From the NCBI GenBank assembly GCA_012960505.1, contig DUBC01000019.1, forward strand, positions 56,683 through 120,682: a stretch of DNA of 64,000 nucleotides, given 5' to 3'. The position numbers were made by a program, and so were the translations under genes. The stretch is from Verrucomicrobiales bacterium. Lineage in GTDB: Bacteria > Verrucomicrobiota > Verrucomicrobiia > Verrucomicrobiales > DEV007. Shown here piece after piece: positions 7,882 through 19,581 of this stretch (position 1 is the first letter of the stretch; every line of letters begins with the position of its first letter). Under the pieces are notes generated by a model. That model worked only from the letters and a program-made list of their open reading frames with translations. It searched no databases and was not told where the DNA came from.

Positions 7882-9213
7882 CTAATTACTAATTTCTCTA
7901 ATCAATAGACGATTGAGACGAATACCATCATAAAAGTTCTTGATAAGAAAATTTTCGTTTGGAGCATGGATCTGGCAATCGGGCAAGGCAAGGCCAAGCA
8001 ACAAGGTGTCAGTTCCTAATACATCCTTGAAGGTCTGAACGATAGGAATACTTCCTCCCTCCCGTATAAGAGCCGGCTCACGGCCAAAGGTTTCCCTAAG
8101 AGCATTTTGAGCAGCTTTACCATAAGCAGACTGAGGATCCATCAGGTAAGCTTTCCCGCTGTGCCCAAACTCGCATTCTATTCTTGTGCCAGGAATAAGG
8201 TGCGATTCAAGGTGCTCTCGAACAAGTTTTAGTATATTTTCAGGATCCTGATCAGGAACCAGTCTAAAAGAAAGTTTAGCAAAACTCTTGGATGGGATCA
8301 CGGTCTTCGACCCCTCTCCCTGATACCCACCGCCTATGCCATTCACCTCAGCAGTGGGACGGGCCCATCTCCTTTCGGCATCAGTGAAACCGTTCTCGCC
8401 AAATAATTCACTGGATCCTGTAAGCTCTAGTGTCTCAGCTTCATTGACAGGAAGCCCAGCCCAGGAATCTCTCTCCCATTCTTGGATTTCTCTTACATCA
8501 TCATAGAAGCCCGCCACTTTTATCTTCCCGTCAGGATCATGAAGGCTTGAAATGAGTTTTGCTATAGCTGTCGATGGATTTGCTATGGATCCTCCAAAAA
8601 CCCCGGAATGTAAATCAGTTGAAGGACCATGAACTGTAATCTCCATGCAGGCAATACCTCTTAACCCATAAGTAAAAGTACCAATTCCCGGCCCTATCAT
8701 TCCTGTATCTGAAACTGCTATAACATCACACTCGAGTTCGTCCTTATACTTTTCCAGAAATGGCCCGAGGTTTGGGCTGCCTATCTCTTCCTCACCCTCA
8801 ACGAGTAAAATAACGTTTACAGGTAGCTCACCTTCTTCATTAATTATTTCACCTAAACCTAGTAAGTGAGCAAGGTTCTGCCCCTTATTGTCCGTTGAAC
8901 CCCTAGCATAAATTTTGCCATCATCAATCCGAGGCTCAAATGGAGACGATTCCCAAAGATCAATCGGATCCGCTGGTTGAACGTCATAATGCCCATAAAT
9001 CATGATCGTTGGCAGCCCTTCACGATGCTCATTCTTTCCCATCACTATAGGATGCCCTGGCGTCTCATGAATCTGAGACTCAAGACCCTGATCAATCATT
9101 TTGTTTCTGAGCCATTCTGCACAATCCTTTACATCATTGGAATGAGCACTGTCTGTAGAAATACTGGGAAACTTTAGATATGTAATTAGATCTTCAAGGT
9201 GCTCCTCATTCAT
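7882..9213 (-). CDS. M20 family dipeptidase/aminoacylase-type metallopeptidase
   Basis: Cytoplasmic di-zinc peptidase of the M20/M25/M40 family, probably a broad dipeptidase. Metal and catalytic motifs in order: YGHYDVQP (His ligand plus catalytic Asp, about residue 73), ARGSTDNKGQ (bridging Asp, about 103-112), EGEEEIGSPN (catalytic Glu and Glu ligand, about 138-147), and a late His near LPDCQIHAPNENF. The dimerisation lid lies at about 185-380. The length of 443 aa fits the M20 dipeptidases. It is convergent with the M23 gene (12-bp gap) and 31 bp downstream of the M50 protease. Substrate cannot be deduced. Confidence 0.88.
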   Translation of the reverse strand: MNEEHLEDLITYLKFPSISTDSAHSNDVKDCAEWLRNKMIDQGLESQIHETPGHPIVMGKNEHREGLPTIMIYGHYDVQPADPIDLWESSPFEPRIDDGKIYARGSTDNKGQNLAHLLGLGEIINEEGELPVNVILLVEGEEEIGSPNLGPFLEKYKDELECDVIAVSDTGMIGPGIGTFTYGLRGIACMEITVHGPSTDLHSGVFGGSIANPSTAIAKLISSLHDPDGKIKVAGFYDDVREIQEWERDSWAGLPVNEAETLELTGSSELFGENGFTDAERRWARPTAEVNGIGGGYQGEGSKTVIPSKSFAKLSFRLVPDQDPENILKLVREHLESHLIPGTRIECEFGHSGKAYLMDPQSAYGKAAQNALRETFGREPALIREGGSIPIVQTFKDVLGTDTLLLGLALPDCQIHAPNENFLIKNFYDGIRLNRLLIREISN

Positions 9214-9244
9214 AATTATTACCGATACACTAAATTAAAATTTA

Positions 9245-9925
9245 TTACCAATAGCCTCTTTTGGCACGTTCTGCTGCCTGCAAATTCTGATAAGCAAGGA
9301 ATCCAAAAAGAATCATTCCAAATATATATCCCAGCTGCAACAAAATGATACCTGCAACAAAAGCAGTAAAAGCTCCTATTTTTCCCCGAAGCACCGGCTT
9401 CTTATCATTCATTATATGCCCAAGTAATTGTCCACCATCCAATGGCATAATGGGGAGAAGATTTAAGAAAGACCAAAAAACATTTAAATAAATCATCAAA
9501 ATTAAAAAATAACTCAAATAAGCACCTGCAGCTAATTGCCAATCAATGGCTAAACGTGAAATTCCATAACAAATTCCTGCCATTGCAAATCCGAATAAGG
9601 GTCCCGCAATAGTAATTATTATTATTTGTTTTCTTGTATAGTATCCATGCACGGCCGCCACACCACCCATCCCATGGATGAAAATACTTGGTTCCCCTCC
9701 GTACCATCGATAAGCAAATGCATGACCCAATTCATGTCCAAGAATCGAAATAAAAAAAACGATGACCAGTATTAATAAAGACCGGGTCTGTTCAACTGGA
9801 TCTCCTCCTCCACCTGCACCAAATAGAATAGGTATTACCCAAAAAGACCAATGAATAGCAATCGGAAAAGTAAATAACCGGAAACGCAATGTTCCAGGTT
9901 GATTCGGATCTGTTCTGAAAAACAT
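9245..9925 (-). CDS. site-2 protease family (M50) membrane metalloprotease
   Basis: Polytopic membrane protein of 226 aa. The zinc motif lies in the second helix (ISILGHELGHAFAYRWYGG, HExxH at about residues 64-68). The third ligand motif LNLLPIMPLDGGQL (NPxxDG-type, about 154-167) is in a later helix. Five to six hydrophobic segments are visible. No PDZ domain is present, so it belongs to the short rhomboid-adjacent S2P group rather than RseP. Family members do intramembrane cleavage of regulators; no anti-sigma factor is next to it, so no substrate is suggested. Confidence 0.85.
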   Translation of the reverse strand: MFFRTDPNQPGTLRFRLFTFPIAIHWSFWVIPILFGAGGGGDPVEQTRSLLILVIVFFISILGHELGHAFAYRWYGGEPSIFIHGMGGVAAVHGYYTRKQIIIITIAGPLFGFAMAGICYGISRLAIDWQLAAGAYLSYFLILMIYLNVFWSFLNLLPIMPLDGGQLLGHIMNDKKPVLRGKIGAFTAFVAGIILLQLGYIFGMILFGFLAYQNLQAAERAKRGYW

Positions 9926-9995
9926 CTTCGCAAATAATTTACAGTAAAGCGAAGATATGTTCTCTTAATCGCGCTCTAAATGCAGTTATAATTTC

Positions 9996-11309
9996 TTAGA
10001 TGAATTCGTTAATCAGATTCTCCAGCATTTCTTGACGACCGCTCTTAAGATCTGGTTCACCATTAGCCAAAACATGCGCTTCAAGTTCCTCAAAACCAAC
10101 GTCACCAGATTCAATTTTTGCTCCGATCCCAGAATCATAACTCGAATACCTGTCATTAACGAAATCACTGAGGCGCCCATCCTCACGAATTGCATGCGCA
10201 ATTTTTAAACCTCGAGCAAATGCATCCATCCCTCCAATATGAGCATGAAATAAATCAACCGGTTCAAAACTTTCCCTTCGACACTTGGCATCGAAGTTAA
10301 GTCCCCCAGTCGTAAATCCACCCACTTCAAGAATCTCCAGCATTATTTGTGTTGTGAGGTAGATATCCGTTGGGAACTGGTCAGTGTCCCAACCGATGAG
10401 CTCGTCTCCCGTATTCGCATCCACAGATCCAAGAGCTCCAGCAGAGGCCGCTACCCGCATTTCATGCATCATTGTGTGACCGGCTAGTGTTGCATGATTT
10501 GTCTCAAGGTTAAGTTTCAGATGATCAAGAAGATCATGCTCACGCAAAAAGTTAAGACAAGCCGCCGCATCAGAATCGTATTGATGCGTCGAAGGCTCTC
10601 TTGGTTTTGGTTCGATATAAAACTGTCCCTCAAACCCAATCTTCTTTTTATGATCCACCGCCATGTGCAGTAATCTGGCCAGATGGTCCAACTCACGTTT
10701 AAGATCAGTGTTCCATAGCGTCGAGTAGCCCTCTCTGCCTCCCCAAAATGTATAACCTTTTCCACCCAACCTATGAGTCACTTCCATCGCCTTCTTAACT
10801 TGTGCAGCAGCATAGGCAAAGACATCGGCATTGGGACTTGTAGCCGCACCCTGATTATAACGAAAATGTGCGAACAGACACGCCGTTCCCCATAATAACT
10901 TTATCCCTGTTCGTTCCTGCTCCTCAGCTAATACATCTGCTACAGCATCAAGGGCTACATTTGATTCCTCAAGGGTATTAAGTTCAGGAGCAACGTCCCG
11001 GTCATGAAAACAATAATATTCCACGCCTAATTTCTCCATAAATTCGAATGCAACTCGCGCTCTGTTCTGAGCATTCTCAACAGAATCACTTCCATCATCC
11101 CAGGGTCGTTGGGCAGTCCCCCCTCCAAAAGGATCAGCAAGTGGATTGCGCATCGCATGCCAGTAAGCAACTGAAAAACGCATATGCTCCTTCATTGCTT
11201 TACCACCGACTTCCTCATCAGCGTTATAATGTTTGAATGAGAGAGGATTCTTTGAACTTGGACCCTCGTATTGAATTTTCTGTATTTCTGGAAATGCTTC
11301 AGATGACAT
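9996..11309 (-). CDS. xylA: xylose isomerase
   Basis: Interconverts D-xylose and D-xylulose (and glucose/fructose) with two divalent metals. Recognised blocks: FHDRDVAPE (catalytic His/Asp), [23 protein letters not shown] (metal Glu), [13 protein letters not shown] (metal Glu and His), [17 protein letters not shown] (metal Asps) and [11 protein letters not shown]. The frame is open upstream to a TTG at 11357, but the ATG at 11309 ([10 protein letters not shown]) matches where XylA proteins normally begin and gives about 437 aa, the usual length. No xylulokinase or transporter adjoins it, so this is an isolated gene rather than a xyl operon. Confidence 0.95.
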   Translation of the reverse strand: MSSEAFPEIQKIQYEGPSSKNPLSFKHYNADEEVGGKAMKEHMRFSVAYWHAMRNPLADPFGGGTAQRPWDDGSDSVENAQNRARVAFEFMEKLGVEYYCFHDRDVAPELNTLEESNVALDAVADVLAEEQERTGIKLLWGTACLFAHFRYNQGAATSPNADVFAYAAAQVKKAMEVTHRLGGKGYTFWGGREGYSTLWNTDLKRELDHLARLLHMAVDHKKKIGFEGQFYIEPKPREPSTHQYDSDAAACLNFLREHDLLDHLKLNLETNHATLAGHTMMHEMRVAASAGALGSVDANTGDELIGWDTDQFPTDIYLTTQIMLEILEVGGFTTGGLNFDAKCRRESFEPVDLFHAHIGGMDAFARGLKIAHAIREDGRLSDFVNDRYSSYDSGIGAKIESGDVGFEELEAHVLANGEPDLKSGRQEMLENLINEFI

Positions 11310-11406
11310 TGGACCGTGATCATTCCCCGCCAAGCAATAACCGTCAAGAGGGAACAATGAGAAGTGTTAAAAAAACCAACAATAACAACCCTTTAATTCC
11401 TGAATT

Positions 11407-11958
11407 TTAGCTTTTAATTACTTTTTTCCATATTTCGCATTCCCCCGCTAAACCAATAAGATAAAGCATATCTTCAATCTTACTTTCATCAGGTATAAAT
11501 GTTCCTTCTGCCTGTATTTGTTGCATGTCTTTAGGAAATTTAGAATCAGGTAAAACTCGGGAAGCAATTGCAAAACATGCCCAAGATCGCCAAGTCCTTA
11601 TTTCAGCACGCGGACCAGACATTCTCGTTGCATAATGCTGCCAATGCCTACGAGGATTTGCCAGAAATTGGCCCCTCTTATCGGGACGGTCCATCAAAAT
11701 CCATTTAACGGAAGCATAGAGAACCGAATACTGCTGCAAACATTCTTCTTCGCCCGAGAGATCAGCAGACATCGCTCGATTCAATTGCAAAAGGGCCTGA
11801 GCTGGCAATCCCTTAATCCATTTTGTTTGCGCATATTCGAGACACATTCTGTAAAAAGACTCTCCTCTTTCTTGTCCAATAGCTCTCGAATCTTTAGCGC
11901 TAACAGGTTTCGCGATAAACGGTAACACAGGGCAAGCCTCATTTACATCTGACGGCAT
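11407..11958 (-). CDS. conserved hypothetical protein
   Basis: 183 residues, predicted soluble and mostly helical, with no signal peptide. A notable central block is RRHWQHYATRMSGPRAEIR (about residues 103-121), followed by TWRSWACFAIA; the concentration of Arg, His and Trp suggests a conserved functional core. I do not recognise a named family. It lies 97 bp upstream of xylA on the same strand and downstream of gltD. No link to sugar metabolism can be shown. Confidence 0.6.
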   Translation of the reverse strand: MPSDVNEACPVLPFIAKPVSAKDSRAIGQERGESFYRMCLEYAQTKWIKGLPAQALLQLNRAMSADLSGEEECLQQYSVLYASVKWILMDRPDKRGQFLANPRRHWQHYATRMSGPRAEIRTWRSWACFAIASRVLPDSKFPKDMQQIQAEGTFIPDESKIEDMLYLIGLAGECEIWKKVIKS

Positions 11959-12042
11959 ATCTAAAATAAATCTGAATTATTATCTTTAAAAATAACATCA
12001 ATTACCCTGAGCCAAACCGGTTCAAAATGAAAATACTGCCAA

Positions 12043-13626
12043 CTACTTGGCCGCAGCTATTCCTCCTTGAGTAATTCCAGGGGCAGGTAAAAGACTATTA
12101 CCCATTAAATAAATATCAATTGCCCTAGCAGCGCCACGACCCTCGTTTATTGCCCAAACTACTAAGGACTGCCCTCGACGACAGTCTCCGGCGGTAAATA
12201 TACCTTCAATATTTGTAGTGAATTCACCATGCTCACCAATGAAAGTTTGCCAGTTCCCTCTTGGATTTTGAGTCTCCACATCTAACAGCTCTCCCAGTTG
12301 AAGCTCTGGCCCGACGAATCCTGTAGCAAGTAACACCAAATCTGCCGGCCATTCTTTTTCTGTACCTTCGATCTCACTAAATGGAGGCCCTCCTTCAACT
12401 GGCGTTGACCAGTCAACTCCCACAGTTTTAACCCCTTTAACCTTGCCATTACCATCATCAACAAATTCCTTTGCAAGGATGTGATATGTACGAGGATCAT
12501 CACCGTTTTTCGCTTTGTTCTCTTCATGCGAATAATCGAGCCTATAGATTCTTGGCCACTGCGGCCAAGGGTTATTCGCTGCACGCTCAACCGGAGGCTT
12601 ATCTAATAGTTCGAAATTAACGACATCCTTACATCCATGCCTCAAAGAAGTCCCTATGCAATCTGCCCCAGTATCACCTCCACCGATGACAATAACATGC
12701 TTATCACTAGCAGATGTATAACAGCCATTTTTTAGCTCAGAATCCAATAAACTCTTGGTGTTACGAGTCAAGAAATCCATAGCGAACTGGATCCCCTGCA
12801 AATCACGGCCCGGATTTCTTGAAGTAGGATCAAATGGTTTAGTAGCTCCAGTAGATATAAGGAGCGCGTCATTTTCTTTTAATAGATCATTTGGATCAAT
12901 GTATTGAATGTCACAACCGTTCTCCTCCATGATCTGCGTCATATGACCAGATTCCAATTCCTCCTTCTTTCCAACATGCGCACAAGTCACAAACTTAACA
13001 CCTGATTCACGCATCAACGCAATGCGCCTTTCAATGACACCTTTATCAAGTTTCATATTTGGAATGCCATACATCAGCAACCCGCCAATCCGGTCAGCAC
13101 GCTCATAAACAGTAACTTCATGACCAACCTTGTTCAGTTGGTCAGCCGCTGCCAATCCGGCCGGACCCGAACCTACTATGGCAATTTTCTTACCCGTGCG
13201 CTCTTTTGGCGGATTCGAAGTCACCCAGCCTTCCTCAAAAGCACGATTAATGATTGTGTTCTCAATGTTTTTAATAGTAACAGGAGGATTTGTGATACCT
13301 AACACACAAGAACCCTCGCAAGGTGCCGGACATACACGACCGGTAAATTCAGGGAAATTATTAGTTTTGTGAAGACGATCTATGGCTTCTCTCCATCTCT
13401 TCTGATAGACGAGGTGGTTCCATTCAGGAATAAGATTATCAATAGGACAACCATTGCCCGATTGACAGAAAGGAACGCCACAATCCATGCACCGTGATCC
13501 CTGGGTTTGAAGATGAGACTCAGAAGGGCTTGTGTTTATTTCCCCGTAATCTTTCAGGCGTTCAAGAGGATCACGATAAGGCACTGCCTCACGTTCAAAC
13601 TCCATAAATCCTGTAGGTTTTCCCAT
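12043..13626 (-). CDS. gltD: glutamate synthase (NADPH) small subunit
   Basis: Electron-input subunit of GOGAT: NADPH reduces FAD, and electrons pass to GltB for glutamine plus 2-oxoglutarate to two glutamates. The N-terminal Fe-S part has [16 protein letters not shown] (about residues 47-62) and a second Cys pair at [11 protein letters not shown]. The FAD site is [13 protein letters not shown] (about 151-163), and the NADPH site is [15 protein letters not shown] (about 313-327). The C-terminal FAD motif is [19 protein letters not shown]. The 527-residue length is slightly long but normal. It starts 21 bp after gltB, so they are co-transcribed. Confidence 0.96.
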   Translation of the reverse strand: MGKPTGFMEFEREAVPYRDPLERLKDYGEINTSPSESHLQTQGSRCMDCGVPFCQSGNGCPIDNLIPEWNHLVYQKRWREAIDRLHKTNNFPEFTGRVCPAPCEGSCVLGITNPPVTIKNIENTIINRAFEEGWVTSNPPKERTGKKIAIVGSGPAGLAAADQLNKVGHEVTVYERADRIGGLLMYGIPNMKLDKGVIERRIALMRESGVKFVTCAHVGKKEELESGHMTQIMEENGCDIQYIDPNDLLKENDALLISTGATKPFDPTSRNPGRDLQGIQFAMDFLTRNTKSLLDSELKNGCYTSASDKHVIVIGGGDTGADCIGTSLRHGCKDVVNFELLDKPPVERAANNPWPQWPRIYRLDYSHEENKAKNGDDPRTYHILAKEFVDDGNGKVKGVKTVGVDWSTPVEGGPPFSEIEGTEKEWPADLVLLATGFVGPELQLGELLDVETQNPRGNWQTFIGEHGEFTTNIEGIFTAGDCRRGQSLVVWAINEGRGAARAIDIYLMGNSLLPAPGITQGGIAAAK

Positions 13627-13647
13627 TTTAAATTTTATTTTTGCCGT

Positions 13648-16600
13648 CTATACAACGAGTTCCTTTTTAGCCTTTTTACGTTCTTCAAGAATTCTCTTGT
13701 AGTCCGTTGGCATAACCTTAACAAAGTCATTTAATGCATTTTCCCAGTCATCTAGGATACCGTTAGCAACGGTGGATCCTGTGAGCTTTCCATGCTCCTC
13801 AATTAAGGATCGAAGTTCTTCTATATCTTCATGATCAGCGACCTTCTCAAGTTCTACCATTTCCATATTGCATTTAGGAGGGAATTTATTTTCTGGATCC
13901 CAAATATACGCCACCCCACCCGACATACCTGCAGCAAAATTACGTCCAGTTGAACCCAGTATTACGGCACGACCACCCGTCATGTACTCGCACCCATGAT
14001 CACCTATGCCTTCAATAACAGCATAAGCTCCACTATTTCTAACACAAAACCGCTCAGCTGCATGTCCACGGAAAAATGCCTTCCCTCCAGTCGCTCCATA
14101 TAAACAAACATTTCCAGCTATAATATTTTCTTCAGGGATAAATTTTGAAGACTTTGGCGGATAGATAGCAAGATTGCCACCTGAGAGACCCTTTCCAACA
14201 TAATCATTAGCATCACCCTCCAATTCAATACTAATTCCTTTTGCCAAGAAAGCACCAAGACTCTGCCCAGCTGATCCTGTAAACTTTATTTTAATCGTAT
14301 CTTCTGGAAGTAAATCTCCTCCATGAGCCTTGGCAACCTCGTTACTTAGTATAGTTCCTACAGTTCGATCAGTATTAATGATAGGCAATTCAATATTAAC
14401 CGGCTCACTGCCTTCAAGTGCGGACTTTGCAAGTTCAAGCAGCTTCATGTCCAACGCTTCTTCAAGACCATGGTCCTGAGATTCCGTGCAGTAAGTTCCC
14501 GTATCAGGATGAGGTTTTTCTGCAGGAGTGAGTATGGAGCTTAGGTCTATCCCATCCGCTTTCCAATGATCAATTGCTTCCTGCATTTCAAGAGCATCAA
14601 CTCGTCCGACCATTTCATTTATTGTACGGAAACCTAAATCAGCCATGATTTGTCTAGCCTCCTCAGCAACCATAAATAAATAATTCACCACATACTCGGG
14701 CGATCCGTTGAATTTTTTCCGTAATTCTTTGTTCTGCGTTGCTATACCAACTGGACAAGTATTCAAATGACACTTCCTCATCATAATGCAACCCATCGTG
14801 ATAAGTGGAGCAGTTGCAAAACCCATCTCCTCAGCTCCCAAGAGCGCGGCAATAACAACGTCACGACCTGTCTTAAGCCCCCCGTCAGTTTGTAGAACAA
14901 CTCTACTTCTAAGGTCGTTAAGCACTAAGGTTTGATGAGTTTCTGCTACGCCTAACTCCCAAGGTAACCCTGCATGTTTGATACTAGTAAGGGGGGAAGC
15001 TCCTGTACCACCAGTCTCTCCAGCTATTACAATATGATCTGCCTTGGCCTTTGTAACACCAGAAGCAACCGTGCCCACACCAACTTCAGATACTAACTTA
15101 ACGCTAACTCGAGAAGCACGATTCGCATTTTTCAGATCGTGAATGAGTTGCGCGAGATCTTCGATCGAATAAATATCATGATGCGGTGGAGGACTAATTA
15201 ATCCAACCCCTGGCGTACTATGACGAATACGTGCAATATTATCGTCAACTTTTTTACCTGGAAGTTCACCTCCCTCGCCAGGTTTAGCCCCCTGAGAAAT
15301 CTTAATTTGAAGTTCATCGGCATTTGTCAGGTACCATATCGTCACACCAAATCGGCCCGAAGCGATTTGCTTAATAGCAGAACGTTTAGAATCGCCATTA
15401 GGAAGAGGATCAAACCGAGCCGGATCCTCTCCACCTTCTCCAGTGTTACTCTTTCCACCAATCCGATTCAAGGCAATCGCCAATCCCTCGTGAGCTTCAG
15501 CAGAAATTGAACCAAAACTCATCGCTCCAGTACAAAACCGTTTCACAATCTCAGAGGCAGGCTCCACCTCTTCAATCGGAATCGATCCGTCGTTCGCACC
15601 AGACTTAAAATTCATTAAGCCTCGCAATGCACAAAGTGCCTTATTGCTGTTATTAATGTGATCAGAAAATTGTTTATATGATTCAAAATCATTTGTTCGC
15701 GCAGCCACTTGAAGAGCTGATATCGATTCCGGATTCCACATGTGCTTCTCTCCATCTGCTCGCCAATGGAATTCTCCAGGATTCGGGAGTGTTGGCAACC
15801 TAACTTCATTACGAGGAGGATAGCCAAGGGCATGACGCCTTAACATTTCCTCGGCAAGCTCATCAAGGTCAAGACCCTGAACTCGACTAGCCGTTCCACA
15901 AAAGCAAAGTTCTATAACATCATTCTTTAAACCGACCGCTTCAAAAATCTGGGCACCCTTATAAGAATGCAAAGTCGAAATGCCCATTTTCGCCATGACT
16001 TTCAACATTCCTTTTTCAACACCTTTTAGATATGCATCGACAAGAGACTTGTCATCTACAAACTCTTCAGGATCAGTAAATTCTTCGCGTCTAGCTTTCC
16101 ACAAAGCTTCAAAAGCCAAGTAAGGATTAATGGCGTCAGCACCATACCCGATCAACAAACAATGATGATGAACTTCCCTCGCTTCACCAGTTTCAAGCAC
16201 AAGGCCAATCTGTGTCCTTAAAGCATTCCTAACAAGATACTGATGAACGGCTCCACTAGCTAGCAATGTACTAAGAGGAACACGGTCATTAGATAGCGCC
16301 CGATCACTCAAAATAGCCAAACTATAGCCAGCTTTAATAGCCTCTTGAGTCTCACTGCAAATTCTCTCAATAGTTTTTCTTACACCTTTGACACCTTCTG
16401 ACCTCGGAAAAGTAATATCAATAATTTTGGACTTCCATCCTTTGCAGTCCATTTTCTTCAGAGCATGCAGCTGCTCGTTATCTAGTATAGGGGAAGGTAG
16501 CCTTAGCCTTTGAGCGTGACCCTCGGTCGTCTCAAGAAGATTCTTTTCAGGACCAATATAACATTCCAAAGACATTATCACTTCCTCTCGAATCGAATCG

Positions 16601-18207
16601 ATTGCAGGATTAGTGACCTGGGCAAATAACTGCCTAAAATAATCATACGGCATTCTTGGCTTATCACTCAAACATGCCAGAGCAGCGTCATTACCCATTG
16701 AACCAAGCGGATCGCGCTTTTCGTTAACAATAGGCAGCAGCATGAATTGCATAGTCTCAGTGGTGAAACCAAAAGCCTGCATCCTTTGCAGAAGATTATC
16801 ATCATCAAGGCCTGGTGCATCTTTACCTGCATCAATATCTTTGAGCTCGATGCGCTGATTTTTCAACCATTCTCCATATGGCCTTTGGGCAGAAAATTCT
16901 GATTTTATCTCCTCATCAGGAATCATCCTCCCTTCCTCAAAATCAACCAAAAACATTTTGCCCGGCTGGAGTCTTCCTTTAGCTACAACATCAGCAGGAT
17001 CAACATCAACGACTCCAACTTCACTACCCATTATAACACGGTCATCTTTTGTTAAATAGTAGCGACTGGGGCGAAGGCCATTCCTATCCAAAACGGCACC
17101 TATGTATTTACCATCAGTAAAAACAATAGACGCTGGCCCATCCCAAGGCTCCATGATACATGAATTATATTCATAGAAATCACGCTTCTTTTGATCCATC
17201 TGATTGTGCTTTTGCCAAGCCTCAGGAACCATCAAAAGGACAGACTCTTGCAAAGAACGGCCAGACATCAGGAGGAATTCTAATGTGTTATCAAAATTTC
17301 CAGAATCAGAACACTCCTCTTCCATTATCGGGTAGAGCTTAGATAAATGATCACCAAAAAAATCTGTGCTAAGCGTACCTTCTCTGGATCGCATCGCGTT
17401 AATATTTCCTCTAAGAGTATTAATCTCTCCGTTATGGCTCATGAAACGGAAAGGCTGCGCACGATCCCAACTAGGAAAAGTGTTAGTAGAAAACCGCGAG
17501 TGAACCATAGCAAGATGAGTCTCAAAATCAGGGTTTGCTAGATCACTAAAATACTTAATAACCTGAGCAGTATTCAACATGCCCTTATAGATCATCACTT
17601 TTGTAGAAAGGCTGCAAATATAGAAAAGCAACCTTTCATCCAATTCTTCGTCAAACCTGAGTTGATGACTAGCTCGTTTCCTTATGATATATAATTGACG
17701 TTCAAAATCATCACCCTCGATCCCTTCTGCGGCACCTATGAATAACTGCTTAATGCATGGTTCAGTCGCCCTAGCAGCTGGACCGACATCGGCCTCCTCT
17801 GTGCAGACCGGGACATCCCTCCAACCCAAGCAGACCTGCCCATGTTCTGTGATAATTTTTTCTACTGAATCAATGCACGTTTTCCTCTCCTCTTCATTTC
17901 TCGGTAAAAAGACAAGCCCCGCCCCAAACTTACCCTTTTCTGGTAATTCAAGATCAAGATCTTCCTTAGCCACTTTTCTTAGGAAGCCTTCAGGTAAGCC
18001 AACAAGTATTCCAGCGCCATCTCCTGTATTAGGTTCACATCCGCATCCACCCCTATGCTCCATTCTAGCGAGCATCTCAAGAGCATCCAAAACAATCTGA
18101 TGCTCCGGGTTCCCTTTCATGTTAGCGACAAATCCAACACCACAGCTGTCCTTCTCATACGAGGGATCATATAGGCCGTGCTTTTTTGGAAATGTCCTTA
18201 AAGGCAT
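13648..18207 (-). CDS. gltB: glutamate synthase large subunit
   Basis: Catalytic alpha subunit of GOGAT, the main nitrogen-assimilation enzyme with glutamine synthetase. The class II amidotransferase domain begins at the processed Cys in [11 protein letters not shown], preceded by a propeptide of about 20 residues. Next come the central domain and the FMN-binding synthase domain ([20 protein letters not shown] [25 protein letters not shown]). The Fe3S4 site is [15 protein letters not shown] (C-x5-C-x4-C). The C-terminal domain has GGXXXXY/GG beta-helix repeats. The frame extends to a TTG at 18219; the ATG at 18207 ([11 protein letters not shown]) is preferred. It gives 1,519 aa, as expected. 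Confidence 0.96.
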   Translation of the reverse strand: MPLRTFPKKHGLYDPSYEKDSCGVGFVANMKGNPEHQIVLDALEMLARMEHRGGCGCEPNTGDGAGILVGLPEGFLRKVAKEDLDLELPEKGKFGAGLVFLPRNEEERKTCIDSVEKIITEHGQVCLGWRDVPVCTEEADVGPAARATEPCIKQLFIGAAEGIEGDDFERQLYIIRKRASHQLRFDEELDERLLFYICSLSTKVMIYKGMLNTAQVIKYFSDLANPDFETHLAMVHSRFSTNTFPSWDRAQPFRFMSHNGEINTLRGNINAMRSREGTLSTDFFGDHLSKLYPIMEEECSDSGNFDNTLEFLLMSGRSLQESVLLMVPEAWQKHNQMDQKKRDFYEYNSCIMEPWDGPASIVFTDGKYIGAVLDRNGLRPSRYYLTKDDRVIMGSEVGVVDVDPADVVAKGRLQPGKMFLVDFEEGRMIPDEEIKSEFSAQRPYGEWLKNQRIELKDIDAGKDAPGLDDDNLLQRMQAFGFTTETMQFMLLPIVNEKRDPLGSMGNDAALACLSDKPRMPYDYFRQLFAQVTNPAIDSIREEVIMSLECYIGPEKNLLETTEGHAQRLRLPSPILDNEQLHALKKMDCKGWKSKIIDITFPRSEGVKGVRKTIERICSETQEAIKAGYSLAILSDRALSNDRVPLSTLLASGAVHQYLVRNALRTQIGLVLETGEAREVHHHCLLIGYGADAINPYLAFEALWKARREEFTDPEEFVDDKSLVDAYLKGVEKGMLKVMAKMGISTLHSYKGAQIFEAVGLKNDVIELCFCGTASRVQGLDLDELAEEMLRRHALGYPPRNEVRLPTLPNPGEFHWRADGEKHMWNPESISALQVAARTNDFESYKQFSDHINNSNKALCALRGLMNFKSGANDGSIPIEEVEPASEIVKRFCTGAMSFGSISAEAHEGLAIALNRIGGKSNTGEGGEDPARFDPLPNGDSKRSAIKQIASGRFGVTIWYLTNADELQIKISQGAKPGEGGELPGKKVDDNIARIRHSTPGVGLISPPPHHDIYSIEDLAQLIHDLKNANRASRVSVKLVSEVGVGTVASGVTKAKADHIVIAGETGGTGASPLTSIKHAGLPWELGVAETHQTLVLNDLRSRVVLQTDGGLKTGRDVVIAALLGAEEMGFATAPLITMGCIMMRKCHLNTCPVGIATQNKELRKKFNGSPEYVVNYLFMVAEEARQIMADLGFRTINEMVGRVDALEMQEAIDHWKADGIDLSSILTPAEKPHPDTGTYCTESQDHGLEEALDMKLLELAKSALEGSEPVNIELPIINTDRTVGTILSNEVAKAHGGDLLPEDTIKIKFTGSAGQSLGAFLAKGISIELEGDANDYVGKGLSGGNLAIYPPKSSKFIPEENIIAGNVCLYGATGGKAFFRGHAAERFCVRNSGAYAVIEGIGDHGCEYMTGGRAVILGSTGRNFAAGMSGGVAYIWDPENKFPPKCNMEMVELEKVADHEDIEELRSLIEEHGKLTGSTVANGILDDWENALNDFVKVMPTDYKRILEERKKAKKELVV

Positions 18208-18367
18208 GGTTCGTTGCAATATTGATATAGTTGAATTTTTAAGAATGCTTCCGGCTAGCCGTAAACATCCCTTATATAGCGAGGTTCTGGCCTTTCCAAG
18301 ATAACCTGAAAAAAGGGCGCATAATCTAACCAGCTACTGATAAAAACCAAGTAGAAAGCAAAAGACT

Positions 18368-18401
18368 TAATTATTAGAGTTGTGAAACACGCTAATAATT
18401 A
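18368..18401. promoter_or_regulatory. nested inverted repeat upstream of gltB
   Basis: A perfect 10-bp inverted repeat, TAATTATTAG at 18368-18377 and CTAATAATTA at 18392-18401, encloses a 14-bp centre that itself contains GTG-AAA-CAC. It lies about 165 bp upstream of the gltB start, in the 247-bp gap after pheA. The arms are purely AT-rich except for one G-C pair and no long T-run follows on the minus strand, so a protein-binding dyad is as likely as a terminator. No regulator can be named. Confidence 0.35.
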
Positions 18402-18454
18402 GGGTTTTAAGCAATTTTCTTTATTTTTCGAGGATTTTTTAGCACAAAATGTGC

Positions 18455-19522
18455 CTAATTTACTACAGAATCGGGATAACTGCCCAAAACCTTAATAAAA
18501 CTACAGTGTTCCTCAAGTTCACTCAGCGCTTGAGCAAGGTCCGGATCCTCGCAATGCCCAACAATATCTACAAAGAAATAATACTCCCAATCACGCTGTT
18601 TAGATGGCCTGCTTTCAATTTTCGACATATTGATTTTGAACGAATTGAAAGGTTGCAATGCATCAAATAATGAACCCGGCTTATCACGCACAGAAAACAT
18701 CACAGACGTCCTGTCATTACCAGTCGGGGGGCACATATTATGACTCAATACCAAAAATCTTGTAGTATTTGTCGCACGATCTTGAATGCTCTCTTCCAAT
18801 AAATCCAAGCCATTCAACTCAGCCGCAAGCTTTCCTCCCAATGCCGCCGCCTGAGAATCATCAACTACTATAGACGCCGCACGGGTAGTACTAGAGACTT
18901 CAATCAAATCTGCGCTGGGAAAATTCTTTTGCAGCCATTCTCTGCACTGTCCAAAGACTTGTGGGTGAGAGTATAACTTCTTTATATCTTCACGTGAACC
19001 TTTTGCCATTAATGCATTTTCTATTGGCAGCAATATTTGAGCACAAATCCTTAAAGGCGAATCTGCAAACATGTCCAAAGTATGATTGACTGCACCTTCT
19101 GTTGAATTTTCAATAGGTACCACACCATAGTCTGCCTTTTTTCTTGCCACTTGATCAAATACCGCAGAGAGGTTTTCCTGAGGGGAATATTTGACACTAT
19201 GACCAAATTTACTTATGGCAGCCTGATGAGTCCATGTACCCTGAGGTCCAAGATATACAATTTTAAGATCTTCCTCAAGAGATAGCGCAGCTGACATGAT
19301 TTCCCGATAAATAGCACGTATCGAATCTTCGGTTAATCTCCCTTCGCTTTTTTTGGCCAACCTCTTTAGCAAACTCTCTTCTCGTTCTGGCGCATATATC
19401 TCAATCCCATCCTTTTTTTTAATCTCTCCGACCTGATGTACTAAATCAGCTCGCTCATTAAGGAGTTTAAGCAACTCAGTGTCGAGGGCATCTATCTGCT
19501 CCCTAATGGAATCAAGAGACAT
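18455..19522 (-). CDS. pheA: bifunctional chorismate mutase / prephenate dehydratase (P-protein)
   Basis: Carries out chorismate to prephenate to phenylpyruvate, the committed route to phenylalanine. The AroQ-type mutase domain spans about residues 1-85 (IREQIDALDTELLKLLNERA). The dehydratase starts at VYLGPQGTWTHQAA (about 90) and includes the Thr-Thr-Arg-Phe catalytic motif in RATNTTRFLVLS. The ACT regulatory domain (about 270-350) carries DKPGSLFDAL and the ESRP motif, so feedback inhibition by Phe is expected. The length of 355 aa is typical. A C-terminal tail of three to five residues ends the protein. Confidence 0.95.
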   Translation of the reverse strand: MSLDSIREQIDALDTELLKLLNERADLVHQVGEIKKKDGIEIYAPEREESLLKRLAKKSEGRLTEDSIRAIYREIMSAALSLEEDLKIVYLGPQGTWTHQAAISKFGHSVKYSPQENLSAVFDQVARKKADYGVVPIENSTEGAVNHTLDMFADSPLRICAQILLPIENALMAKGSREDIKKLYSHPQVFGQCREWLQKNFPSADLIEVSSTTRAASIVVDDSQAAALGGKLAAELNGLDLLEESIQDRATNTTRFLVLSHNMCPPTGNDRTSVMFSVRDKPGSLFDALQPFNSFKINMSKIESRPSKQRDWEYYFFVDIVGHCEDPDLAQALSELEEHCSFIKVLGSYPDSVVN

Positions 19523-19581
19523 ATTAATGATAAATAAATTATTCTAATTGGGACCCATTGATCCCGCAAGTAAGTAGCTAG

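Noticed and set aside
11310..11357. Upstream TTG start of xylA
   Set aside because: ATG at 11309 gives the family's usual N-terminus and length; the extra 16 residues have no family match.
18380..18392. TTGTGAAACAC as a Rex operator upstream of gltB
   Set aside because: Only the first half matches the Rex consensus; the symmetry belongs to the larger dyad at 18368-18401.
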